Assembly: GCA_003243865.1 (NCBI GenBank)
Contig: QHBQ01000443.1
Span: 797-8,137 of the forward strand
Source: Candidatus Chloroheliales bacterium
Lineage (GTDB): Bacteria; Chloroflexota; Chloroflexia; QHBQ01
DNA: 7,341 nucleotides
Direction of reading: 5' to 3'
Shown: positions 1-6,534 of the stretch, one piece after another
How the letters are laid out: every line of letters begins with the position of its first letter
Numbering within the stretch: position 1 is the stretch's first letter
Notes under the pieces: model-generated
The model's database searches: none
The model's input: only the letters and a program-made list of their open reading frames with translations
What the model was told of the DNA's origin: nothing
Translations under genes and position numbers: made by a program

Positions 1-33
1 CGCCCAATTTTCGGATAGGCTCTAAAGATTAAA

Positions 34-68
34 GATGAGGAAGGCGTTACCAGCACGCCTTCCTCATT
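34..68. terminator. Strong hairpin, possible terminator of a gene left of the window
   Basis: Arms ATGAGGAAGGCGT (35-47) and ACGCCTTCCTCAT (55-67) are perfectly complementary over 13 bp with a 7-nt loop TACCAGC; G34-U68 could add a wobble pair. Downstream on the plus strand is only a weak T-rich stretch (TGTCTT). Downstream on the minus strand is CTTTAATCTTT, slightly better. No gene end can be recognised in positions 1-34, where all three forward frames hit stops. It is probably a rho-independent or bidirectional terminator for a gene outside the window, but the poor U-tract keeps this tentative. Confidence 0.45.
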
Positions 69-101
69 GTCTTACCAGATACGATTGAGTATGCATTAAA
101 T

Positions 102-131
102 TAGGCCAGGGCGGACGACGGCTCGCCCTAC
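102..131 (-). repeat. Dispersed palindromic repeat, copy 1
   Basis: TAGGCCAGGGCG (102-113) is followed by CGCCCTAC (124-131). The AGGGCG/CGCCCT arms can form a short stem around a 10-nt loop. The first 12 bases are identical to 6637-6648 in the other intergenic region, and the CCAGGGCG...CGCCC(C)TAC ends are the same as in that copy. Read on the minus strand it starts GTAGGG. It lies between the upstream hairpin and the promoter of the STAND-type regulator. The match over both ends in two separate intergenic regions indicates a real repeat family; the loop sequence is not conserved. Confidence 0.55.
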
Positions 132-173
132 GGAGATGTGCTTGGCGTAGGCGCAACCGCGCAAGCCCCATTG

Positions 174-182
174 TGATATAAT
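174..182 (+). promoter_or_regulatory. Extended -10 promoter of the STAND regulator gene
   Basis: TGA-TATAAT matches the extended -10 consensus TGnTATAAT exactly. No good -35 lies 16-18 nt upstream; the sequence there is CAACCG-like, as is tolerated with extended -10 elements. Transcription should start about 7 nt downstream, near position 189, which is the A of the ATG. Imperfect complementary arms GCTTG (140-144) and CAAGC (162-166) span the -35 zone and could be an operator, but this is weak. Confidence 0.7.
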
Positions 183-188
183 TTGCTT

Positions 189-2867
189 ATGTATGACTTG
201 CAGGCATTCCGCAAACGGGTACAAGAGCTATGCCGCCGCAGTTCGCCTTACGACGATGGACGGCACGCTACTCAGCGCGACCTTGCGGAGGCGATTGGTC
301 TGCATCCTACCGAACTGAGCAAGCGATTGAACGGAGTCAAGGATGCGCACCTCAGTGACCGCGATGTGCGGGCAATGGTGCGAACCTTTGCCGAGTGGGG
401 AGCAATCCAGAGCCAGGCGGAGGCGCTCGACCTGCTTAATCTGGTCGGCTGCGCCTCGTTTACCGCCGCCGAGTGGCAGAGTCCGCCGCTCGATATGCTC
501 ACCCCGCTCAAGGGGCAAGCAGCAACCGCGCCACCGCGAACGACTCAAGAGCAACCACGCAGTAACCTGCCCCGAGCGCTGACCAGCTTCGTTGGGCGCA
601 AGCGGGAGATGGCTGAGGTGGAGCAGCTAATGAGCCTGACCCGCCTACTGACCGTAACTGGCGCAGGCGGTTGCGGTAAAACCCGCCTCGTGCTGGAGGT
701 GGCGGGGGGGCTGATAGCCAGCTTCGCCGATGGGGTTTGGCTGGTCGAACTGGCGGCTTTGAGCGATCCGCAACTAGTGCCGCAGGCGATCGCTGCGGCG
801 TTGGGGGTGCGGGAGCAGCCCGGCAGCTCGCTGCTCGACACCCTACTCGCCGTACTGCGTGGCCGCGAATTGCTGCTGGTGCTGGACAACTGTGAACATC
901 TGGCGCAGGCGGTGGCCGAGCTGGTTCACCAGTTGCTGCTGCGCTGCCCTAAGCTGCAGATCCTGACCACCAGTCGCGAACCGCTACGCACCGATGGCGA
1001 AGTGATATGGCGGTTGCCCTCCATGTCGCTGCCCGAGCCGCAGGTCAAGACAACGCTGCGTAGCCTGGCGCAGTACGAGGCAATCCGCCTGTTCGTGGAG
1101 CGAGCAAGGGCCGCCCTGCCGGAGATGGCCCTGACCCAGAGCAACGCCGAGGCAGTGCGCGAGATCTGTACCAGGCTCGATGGCATTCCACTGGCGTTGG
1201 AACTCGGAGCGGTGATGGTCAGGGTGATGTCGGTGGAGCAGATCCGCGCTCATCTCGATGACCGCTTCGCCCTGCTAACCACTGGTAGTCGCACCTCTCT
1301 ACCCCGCCAGCAGACGCTGCAGGCGCTGATTGATTGGAGTTACAACCTACTCACTGAGGACGAGCAGCGGCTGCTGGCGCGGTTGGCGGTGTTTGCGGGC
1401 GGCTTCAGTATGGAGGCCGCTGAAGCGGTCTGCACCGATCAGCGCATCAAAGCCAGCGCTGTGGTGATCGGGCTGGGGCGGCTGGTGGACAAATCGTTGG
1501 TATTGAAGGACGAGCAGGAGGACACCGCCCGCTACCGACTGCTGGAGACGATCCGCCAGTATGCCGCCGACAAGCTGGCCGCGCATGATGGGGAGGAGGT
1601 ACGACGCTGCCACGCTAAGTATTATCTGGCGCTGGCCGAGCAGGCCGAGCCGGAACTGCGTGGCGCACAGCAGGTAATCTGGCTGAACCGCCTGGAGCGG
1701 GAGCATGATAATATGCGGGCAGCAATAGGATGGTCGCTGGGCAACGCTGAAAACGAAACGGCGATGCGGCTGGGTGGCACCCTATGGAAGTTCTGGGAGA
1801 CACACGGGCATATCAGTGAAGGGCGGCGCTGGCTGACAATGATGCTGGTAAGGCGAGATGGAGCATCGCCATTGACGCTGGCGCGGATTCTCAATGGGGC
1901 TGGAATCCTGGCCTGGAACCAAAGCGATCACTTCGTCGCCCGTTCACTGCTTGATGAGAGCCTGAAGATATACCGCGAACTGGGCGACAAGCGAATGATA
2001 GCTCGGTTGCTCAGTAGCATTGGAATAGTAGTTGAGGATAGTGGTGATTACTTGACCGCGCATACACTGCTTGAAGAAAGCCTGGCAATCTATCAGGAAC
2101 TAGGAGACAAGGTAGGTATTGCCCTCGCACTCAACAACTTCGGCAATGTGCTGATGTATCAGGGCAAGTATGGTGAGGCCCGAACTATCTTTGGGGAGAC
2201 TGTAGGCCTCTACCGTGAGCTGGGCGAAATGCGGGGTATTGCCATTGCCCTTCACAACCTTGCAATCATTGTCACTACCGAAGGCGATCTTAAGCAGGCG
2301 CGGACATTGCGCGAAGAGAGCCTCGCCATCTTCCGGCAGCTAGGTGATGTGCGCAATGCAGCTTATGTTCTCGAAAGCCTGGGTGGTCTATCCACGCAGG
2401 AAGGTAACTATGAAGAGGCGCATACGCTGTTCGAAGAGAGCCTAACCACACTTCAAGAGCTAGGCGATGAGTGGGCCAGCGCAATCCTGCTCAATAATCT
2501 GGGTAACGTCGCAGTTAGCCAGGGCGACTATGCTCAGGCACGTGCGTATTATCAGGAAGGGATCAAAGTCCAATACAAGATTGGCAACAAAAAAGGTATA
2601 AGTGAGTCGCTCGAAGGCTTTGCTAGCCTGGCGGTAAGCGAGGGTCAAATGAGGCGGGCAGCGCAACTGCTAGCTATGTCGGAGGCGCTGCGAGATACAA
2701 CTGGCACTCCTTTGACTCCTGCCGAACACTCGATATACGAGCGTAATATCGCCGCCGCTCGCACCCAACTAGGCGAGGTGATGTTTACCGCTGCCTGGCT
2801 GAAGGGTAGGGCGATGCCGCTTGATGAAGCAATTGACTATGCCTTGAATAGTTTAACCCCAGTTTGA
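189..2867 (+). CDS. XRE-type HTH / STAND (NB-ARC-like) ATPase / TPR transcriptional regulator
   Basis: Protein of 892 residues, probably a cytoplasmic ATP-dependent signal-sensing transcription regulator. Residues 28-49 form a cro/C1-type helix-turn-helix. From about 134 a STAND ATPase begins with TSFVGRKRE; the P-loop is GAGGCGKT (158-165), Walker B is LLLVLDN with Asp233, and GIPLALEL at 332 corresponds to the GLPL motif. A winged-helix-like segment follows (DWSYNLLTEDEQRLLARLAVF). Residues 569-808 are six tandem 40-residue TPR units, then a degenerate seventh and the C-terminal helical tail usual in this family. There is no C-terminal LuxR HTH and no SARP/BTAD domain. The start is ATG 189: an in-frame TGA at 174-176 closes the frame upstream, and the only other option, TTG 183, abuts the -10 box. 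There is no Shine-Dalgarno, so translation is probably leaderless. The P-loop Cys162 replaces the usual Val/Ile. Target genes and ligand are unknown; bacterial NLR-like defence is possible but no effector domain is seen. Confidence 0.9.
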   Translation: MYDLQAFRKRVQELCRRSSPYDDGRHATQRDLAEAIGLHPTELSKRLNGVKDAHLSDRDVRAMVRTFAEWGAIQSQAEALDLLNLVGCASFTAAEWQSPPLDMLTPLKGQAATAPPRTTQEQPRSNLPRALTSFVGRKREMAEVEQLMSLTRLLTVTGAGGCGKTRLVLEVAGGLIASFADGVWLVELAALSDPQLVPQAIAAALGVREQPGSSLLDTLLAVLRGRELLLVLDNCEHLAQAVAELVHQLLLRCPKLQILTTSREPLRTDGEVIWRLPSMSLPEPQVKTTLRSLAQYEAIRLFVERARAALPEMALTQSNAEAVREICTRLDGIPLALELGAVMVRVMSVEQIRAHLDDRFALLTTGSRTSLPRQQTLQALIDWSYNLLTEDEQRLLARLAVFAGGFSMEAAEAVCTDQRIKASAVVIGLGRLVDKSLVLKDEQEDTARYRLLETIRQYAADKLAAHDGEEVRRCHAKYYLALAEQAEPELRGAQQVIWLNRLEREHDNMRAAIGWSLGNAENETAMRLGGTLWKFWETHGHISEGRRWLTMMLVRRDGASPLTLARILNGAGILAWNQSDHFVARSLLDESLKIYRELGDKRMIARLLSSIGIVVEDSGDYLTAHTLLEESLAIYQELGDKVGIALALNNFGNVLMYQGKYGEARTIFGETVGLYRELGEMRGIAIALHNLAIIVTTEGDLKQARTLREESLAIFRQLGDVRNAAYVLESLGGLSTQEGNYEEAHTLFEESLTTLQELGDEWASAILLNNLGNVAVSQGDYAQARAYYQEGIKVQYKIGNKKGISESLEGFASLAVSEGQMRRAAQLLAMSEALRDTTGTPLTPAEHSIYERNIAAARTQLGEVMFTAAWLKGRAMPLDEAIDYALNSLTPV
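1893..2612 (+). repeat. Six in-frame 120-nt tandem repeats encoding 40-residue TPR units
   Basis: Within the STAND gene, residues 569-808 comprise six consecutive 40-residue repeats with no length variation. Each carries a core like (E)ESLxIYxELGDK, with the first Glu codon at 1956, 2076, 2196, 2316 and 2436 and a more diverged sixth copy. The 40-residue period is that of the longer TPR variants found in kinesin light chain, LGN and bacterial regulators, not the classical 34. Likely role: ligand or protein sensing that controls the ATPase. Confidence 0.85.
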
Positions 2868-3689
2868 ACAAAATAAAGGCTGCATCGCGCCAATCTCCTC
2901 AACCAGCCAGTCTTCGATGGTCTTCACTACCGCGTCAGCCTCCATGTCTTGCAGCATCTCGTGACCGCTGCGCTCGAACCAGACGATCTGCTTCTGGTCG
3001 GCGGGGGTGCTGACCCGCTCGTAGATGGTAGCGGCAGCGGATGGGGTGATGATGGTGTCCTTGCGCGAGGCGATCACCAGGATGGGGGTGCGCACCTGGG
3101 GCAGCTTCTGCTCGACCAGCTTGGCGTACTCCCAGGCCGACTTGAAACTCTTAGTCGGGAATTTCTTGTAGTTGGTGTTGCGCTTCGCCAGTTCCTTATC
3201 GTTAAAAGGGTTTGGCGAATTGAACTCCGGCAAAACAGTGGCGAGCAATGGGGTCAGCTTCGTGAGCGGACTGAGATAACGCAGCGCCGCGGCGATGGTA
3301 GCGATACCGGCGAGGCGGGCGGTGTAGCGGGTGGCAAGGTCGAGGGCAATCAGGCCGCCCACGCTCAGGCCGAGGATAACGGCGTGGTCAGCCTCATTGA
3401 ATAGCTCCTTCAGCGCCGCTTCCGCGTCAGCGTACCACTCCGGCCAGCCTACCCCTTGCAGGTTCTGGTAGTGACTGTTGTGACCGCGCAGCACCGGCAT
3501 TCGATAGGGCAGGCCGAGGCGCTCGACCATTGGCTCCAGCGCCCGCACCGTATCGAGGCTGGAGGTGAAGCCGTGCAGAATCAGCGCGCCGAGCGGCTCC
3601 TTCATCTGGCCGTGCGCGTTGATGCTGCCCAAATAGTGGGGCATCGTCCGTACTGACGCCGGACGGTCATCATCACTTGAAGGTTTCAT
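2853..3689 (-). CDS. Alpha/beta hydrolase, carboxylesterase / monoacylglycerol-lipase-like
   Basis: A 278-residue serine hydrolase, probably cytoplasmic because no signal peptide is seen. LILHGFTSS (36-44) supplies the HG oxyanion-hole motif, the nucleophile is Ser109 in GLSVGG, the acid is probably Asp211 in IASRKDTIITP, and the base is His243 in SGHEML. The complete triad, the length and the RGHN segment resemble the carboxylesterase Est30/YvaK and bacterial monoacylglycerol lipases; the true substrate is unknown. The start at 3689 has GGAG four nt upstream. The alternative ATG at 3644 has no clear ribosome site. The gene is the last of the operon and its start overlaps the nucleotidyltransferase end by 17 nt, suggesting translational coupling. 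Its last ten residues (MQPLFCSNWG) look unlike the rest and run into the 3' end of the opposite-strand STAND gene, with 15 nt overlap. Confidence 0.88.
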   Translation of the reverse strand: MKPSSDDDRPASVRTMPHYLGSINAHGQMKEPLGALILHGFTSSLDTVRALEPMVERLGLPYRMPVLRGHNSHYQNLQGVGWPEWYADAEAALKELFNEADHAVILGLSVGGLIALDLATRYTARLAGIATIAAALRYLSPLTKLTPLLATVLPEFNSPNPFNDKELAKRNTNYKKFPTKSFKSAWEYAKLVEQKLPQVRTPILVIASRKDTIITPSAAATIYERVSTPADQKQIVWFERSGHEMLQDMEADAVVKTIEDWLVEEIGAMQPLFCSNWG

Positions 3690-4695
3690 CTATCTCCGCG
3701 GAGGTTTCGGCACCAATTTCGGAGTTGTCGCCCACGTTGAAGGTCCTGTATGCGTCACGCACAATCGCCTTATCGCCCACAATCGAGGCAGAGAGGCTGA
3801 CGTTGTGCAGTTGCGCATTCGTGTTGATGATCGAGTTGCGCACAATGCTGCCCTGCACCGTCACGCCCGCATTGATGGTGGCGTAAGGGCCGATCACGCT
3901 ATGCTCCAGTTTAGCCGAGTCGTGGATATAGCAGGGGGGGATGACCACGCTGCTGCCTTGCAGGTAGGGTGCATTGCCGTGGGTGTTGTGGCGGCGCAAC
4001 AGGTAGCGGTTGCTGTGCAGCAGGGCATAGGGCGTACCGGTATCCTCCCACACCTGCGCCTCGCTGGTGGTGAACTTCGCGCCCTCGTCAATCATGATCT
4101 GAATGGCGTCGGCAAGATAGAACTCGCCCTTCGTTTTGATGTCGCGCTCGATTAGCGCACTGACAGCGCGGGCCAGCCATTCGCCCTCGCGGAAATAGTA
4201 GAGGCCAATTACCGCCAGGTTGGACTCCGGCTGCTGTGGCTTCTCCACCATTTTCTTCACGTAGCCATCCGGCCCAGGCACCGCGATGCCAAAGCGGGAT
4301 GGATCAGGCACCGGCTGCACGTACATAACGCCGTCGTGAGTGGCGCTGGTAAGCTGCTGCAGATCAGCCTCAAATAGCGTATCGGCGAACATGGTAATGC
4401 AAGGGCCAGCCAGGTACTCGGCCGCCAGCTTGACTGCATGGCTCTGGCCCAATGGCACCGGCTGCTCCACATAGGCGGCCTTCAAGTTGGGATATACTTC
4501 CTTGATGTACGGCTCGATCTGGTAGCCGAGATAGCCGGTGATGAAGATGACCTGCTCGATGGGGATCTGCAATAGCTCATCAAGGATATGGCCCAGTACC
4601 GGCTTACCCGCCACGTTGACCAGCGCTTTGGTGTGGCTGAAGGTGTGGGGGCGCATTCGCGTCCCCATCCCGCCTGCGATTATCACTACTCTCAT
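3673..4695 (-). CDS. Sugar-phosphate nucleotidyltransferase with left-handed beta-helix C-terminus
   Basis: A 340-residue enzyme that should condense a sugar-1-phosphate with an NTP to give an NDP-sugar and pyrophosphate. The N-terminal Rossmann-like domain (1 to about 235) opens with IIAGGMGTRMRP (5-16), with the signature Lys23 in TKALVNVAGKP. Metal-binding Asp105 (FAD) and Asp218 (WEDTGTP) and VEKP (150-153) are present. Residues about 244-330 contain hexapeptide-type repeats (IPPCYIHDSAKLEHSVIGPYA region) forming a left-handed beta-helix, as in long RmlA/StrD-type and GDP-mannose-pyrophosphorylase-type proteins. Base and sugar specificity cannot be read here; glucose-1-phosphate thymidylyl- or mannose-1-phosphate guanylyltransferase are the main options. 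His17 replaces the more common Leu after RP. The ribosome site AAAGGAG (4705-4711) lies 9 nt before the ATG. It follows the Lrp gene by 34 nt and overlaps the hydrolase start by 17 nt. Confidence 0.9.
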   Translation of the reverse strand: MRVVIIAGGMGTRMRPHTFSHTKALVNVAGKPVLGHILDELLQIPIEQVIFITGYLGYQIEPYIKEVYPNLKAAYVEQPVPLGQSHAVKLAAEYLAGPCITMFADTLFEADLQQLTSATHDGVMYVQPVPDPSRFGIAVPGPDGYVKKMVEKPQQPESNLAVIGLYYFREGEWLARAVSALIERDIKTKGEFYLADAIQIMIDEGAKFTTSEAQVWEDTGTPYALLHSNRYLLRRHNTHGNAPYLQGSSVVIPPCYIHDSAKLEHSVIGPYATINAGVTVQGSIVRNSIINTNAQLHNVSLSASIVGDKAIVRDAYRTFNVGDNSEIGAETSAEIDETFK

Positions 4696-4729
4696 GCCTA
4701 CATTCTCCTTTCAATCCTCAGCACTGGCA

Positions 4730-5197
4730 TTAATCCCGCTTTTGCGGGCCGATGGGGATGGGGCGATGCTCAAAGTAGGTGTTAAGGATGACGGTGGTAC
4801 GGGTGCGGGAGACGCTGGGGATGGTGTTCAGCCGCTTGAGCAGCATTTCGAGGTCACGGGTGGTGCGGGTGCGCACCTTCAGCACATAGTCGTCCTCACC
4901 GGCGACGCCGTAGCAGTCTTCGACCTCGATGAACTCGGCCAGCCGCTCGTGGAGGTCAACATCGTGGTTGGCCCCGCCCATTTGGCTCAGTTGCACGATC
5001 GCGGTCACACCATAGTTGAGCGCCTCGGCGTCGAGGATGGGGCGGTAGCCCTGGATGATGCCCTTGCTCTCCAGCTTGCGCACCCGCTCATGCACCGAAC
5101 TGGTGGCAAGGCCAATCTGCTCGGCCACCTGCGAAAGGGGGATGCGGGCATCATCCTGCAAGCGGGCGAGGATCTCGGCGTCAATATCGTCTATCAT
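4730..5197 (-). CDS. Lrp/AsnC family transcriptional regulator
   Basis: 155 residues, the normal family length. Residues 3-50 form the N-terminal winged HTH: IDAEILARLQDDARIPLSQVAEQIGL followed by the recognition-helix region SSVHERVRKLESKGII. Residues about 63-145 form the RAM ligand/oligomerisation domain with core GVAGEDDYVLKV (97-108). Family members bind DNA as dimers to octamers and usually respond to an amino acid; the ligand is not predictable here. The ATG follows the stop of the upstream kinase-phosphatase directly (TAAATG), and its ribosome site GGAG (5206-5209) lies inside that gene's last codons, so translation is coupled. Family members commonly regulate themselves and their neighbours, which makes the dyad over the operon promoter a candidate target. 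No other regulator lies in the operon. Confidence 0.93.
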   Translation of the reverse strand: MIDDIDAEILARLQDDARIPLSQVAEQIGLATSSVHERVRKLESKGIIQGYRPILDAEALNYGVTAIVQLSQMGGANHDVDLHERLAEFIEVEDCYGVAGEDDYVLKVRTRTTRDLEMLLKRLNTIPSVSRTRTTVILNTYFEHRPIPIGPQKRD

Positions 5198-6517
5198 TTA
5201 TGTTTCTCCGATGGGGGCGAATACTTCAGGGCCGAAGCGTTCCTCCTGGCCCAGCGCGGGCAGGTGGTGATTATAGTAGATGCGATAGGCTGGCACTTGC
5301 ACAATGGTGCGCTCCGGCCAGCGAAAGGCGGTCAGCCAGCCGCCGAATGCGCAGCCCTGGTCAATGTTGATGGTATTATTGCGTATCTCCGGCGTGCGCA
5401 CCGGGGTGTGGCCGTAGACGATGAAGCGCCAGCCGTGATAGTTGGCTGCCCAGTCGCGGCGCACCGGCAGGCCGTCGGGGGTGGTTTCGCCAGTAGTATC
5501 ACCATACAGGCACATCGCCTCCACATCCTTGCCCTGCCGTCCGATCATATCCTCCTTGATGCCAGCGTGACAGGCCACCACTTGCCCGCCGTCGAGCATC
5601 AGATAGATAGGCGATTTGCTGACCAGGTTGATCACCTGCTGGCGGAACTCCTCGCGCTCGGCAGTGGGCAGCGAGTTGAACTCCTCGATGGTCGTCTCCA
5701 TCCCGTAACCGACCCGCACGTTGCGGCCCATCAGCCAGCGCATCAGCTTGTTGCAGTGGTTGCCCGGCGTGTAGAGCGCGCTGCCAGCAGCAACCATGTT
5801 GATAACGATGCGGAACGCTTCGACGCTGCGCGGGCCGCGGTCGGTGATGTCGCCGATGAATACGGCGCGGCGACCGCCGGGGTGAACATAGGTGAGGTGG
5901 GCAGTCTTGACGTAGCCAAGCTCGACAAGTAGCTCCTCAAGCTCGTCGGCGCAGCCATGCACATCGCCGATGAAGTCGAACGGGCCGTTACCCCCAATAG
6001 TGATGTCGCGCATGTGTATCTGCGCACTGTCCAGGTCGGCGGAGCTGAGGGTGTAAACCGCGTCCATACCCTCGTTCTCCAGCAGCGGCAGCGAGTTGCG
6101 GAAGGCATCCATCTGGCGGCCAATCACCAGCGGGCCAACACTGCGGGTGGCGCGTTGGCGATCTTGCTGGTTGGCAAGTTGCTCCGGCACGTCGAAGGCG
6201 AGAATGATGACGGCAAAGTTGTGCTTGCGGGCAATGTCGCGCAGCGCGATGCGGTACTCGGCCCGCAGCGCGGTGCTGTCGGCCACGGTGGTGCGCCCCA
6301 ACGCCAGCCGCTTGTCAATAATGTTGTAGAACAGGTCGAAGGCGGGGCCAGATACCGCCTGGTTGCGCTCATCATCAGAGATGAGCGCGCGACAGCGGTC
6401 GGTGGAGACAATGGCGGTTTCGGGGAAGAAGCGGCGCACGAAGGTACTCTTGCCGCTGCCGCTAGCCCCGACCAGGATGAGCAGGGTGCGCGGGTCAATC
6501 TCGATGGTGGAGGACAT
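5198..6517 (-). CDS. Two-domain polynucleotide kinase-phosphatase (Pnkp-like), ligase domain absent
   Basis: A 439-residue fusion of a P-loop kinase and a calcineurin-type metallophosphatase. Kinase (1 to about 170): P-loop GASGSGKST (17-25), substrate-site STDRCRALISDDE with Asp40 and Arg43, and an Arg-rich lid (Arg120, Arg122, Arg125). Phosphatase (about 178-439): GDVHGC with Asp185 and His187, GDITDRGP with Asp223 and Asp226-Arg227, GNH with Asn253-His254, CHAG with His317, GHTP with His370, and IDQGCAFGG with Asp386. This order and these motifs match the first two modules of bacterial Pnkp, which repairs RNA by 5'-phosphorylation and removal of 3'-phosphate or cyclic phosphate. Pnkp of the Pnkp/Hen1 system has about 870 residues because of a C-terminal ligase; here the protein stops after the phosphatase and the Lrp gene follows directly. 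No Hen1 is in the window. AGGAG (6523-6527) lies 5 nt before ATG 6517. Activity on nucleic acid is inferred; a nucleotide hydrolase role (ApaH/PrpE-like) is the alternative. Confidence 0.85.
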   Translation of the reverse strand: MSSTIEIDPRTLLILVGASGSGKSTFVRRFFPETAIVSTDRCRALISDDERNQAVSGPAFDLFYNIIDKRLALGRTTVADSTALRAEYRIALRDIARKHNFAVIILAFDVPEQLANQQDRQRATRSVGPLVIGRQMDAFRNSLPLLENEGMDAVYTLSSADLDSAQIHMRDITIGGNGPFDFIGDVHGCADELEELLVELGYVKTAHLTYVHPGGRRAVFIGDITDRGPRSVEAFRIVINMVAAGSALYTPGNHCNKLMRWLMGRNVRVGYGMETTIEEFNSLPTAEREEFRQQVINLVSKSPIYLMLDGGQVVACHAGIKEDMIGRQGKDVEAMCLYGDTTGETTPDGLPVRRDWAANYHGWRFIVYGHTPVRTPEIRNNTINIDQGCAFGGWLTAFRWPERTIVQVPAYRIYYNHHLPALGQEERFGPEVFAPIGET

Positions 6518-6534
6518 GGTTGCTCCTATGGATG

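Noticed and set aside
183..188. TTG at 183 as start of the STAND gene
   Set aside because: It directly follows the -10 box, upstream of the predicted transcription start, so it would not be in the mRNA. ATG 189 fits better.
189..2867. STAND protein as an NLR-like antiphage effector paired with the RNA-repair gene
   Set aside because: The N-terminus is a DNA-binding HTH rather than a nuclease, protease or TIR effector, and the Pnkp-like gene is in a separate, convergent operon. A regulator is the simpler reading.
3642..3644. ATG 3644 as start of the hydrolase
   Set aside because: No clear ribosome site precedes it, whereas ATG 3689 has GGAG four nt upstream and an overlap typical of coupled genes.
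4538..5932. 464-residue open frame on the plus strand across two to three minus-strand genes
   Set aside because: It is antisense to clear Lrp, nucleotidyltransferase and Pnkp-like genes, spans their junctions, and its product is low-complexity Ala/Val/Gly/His/Asp-rich with no recognisable domain. It is a shadow of GC-rich codon use.
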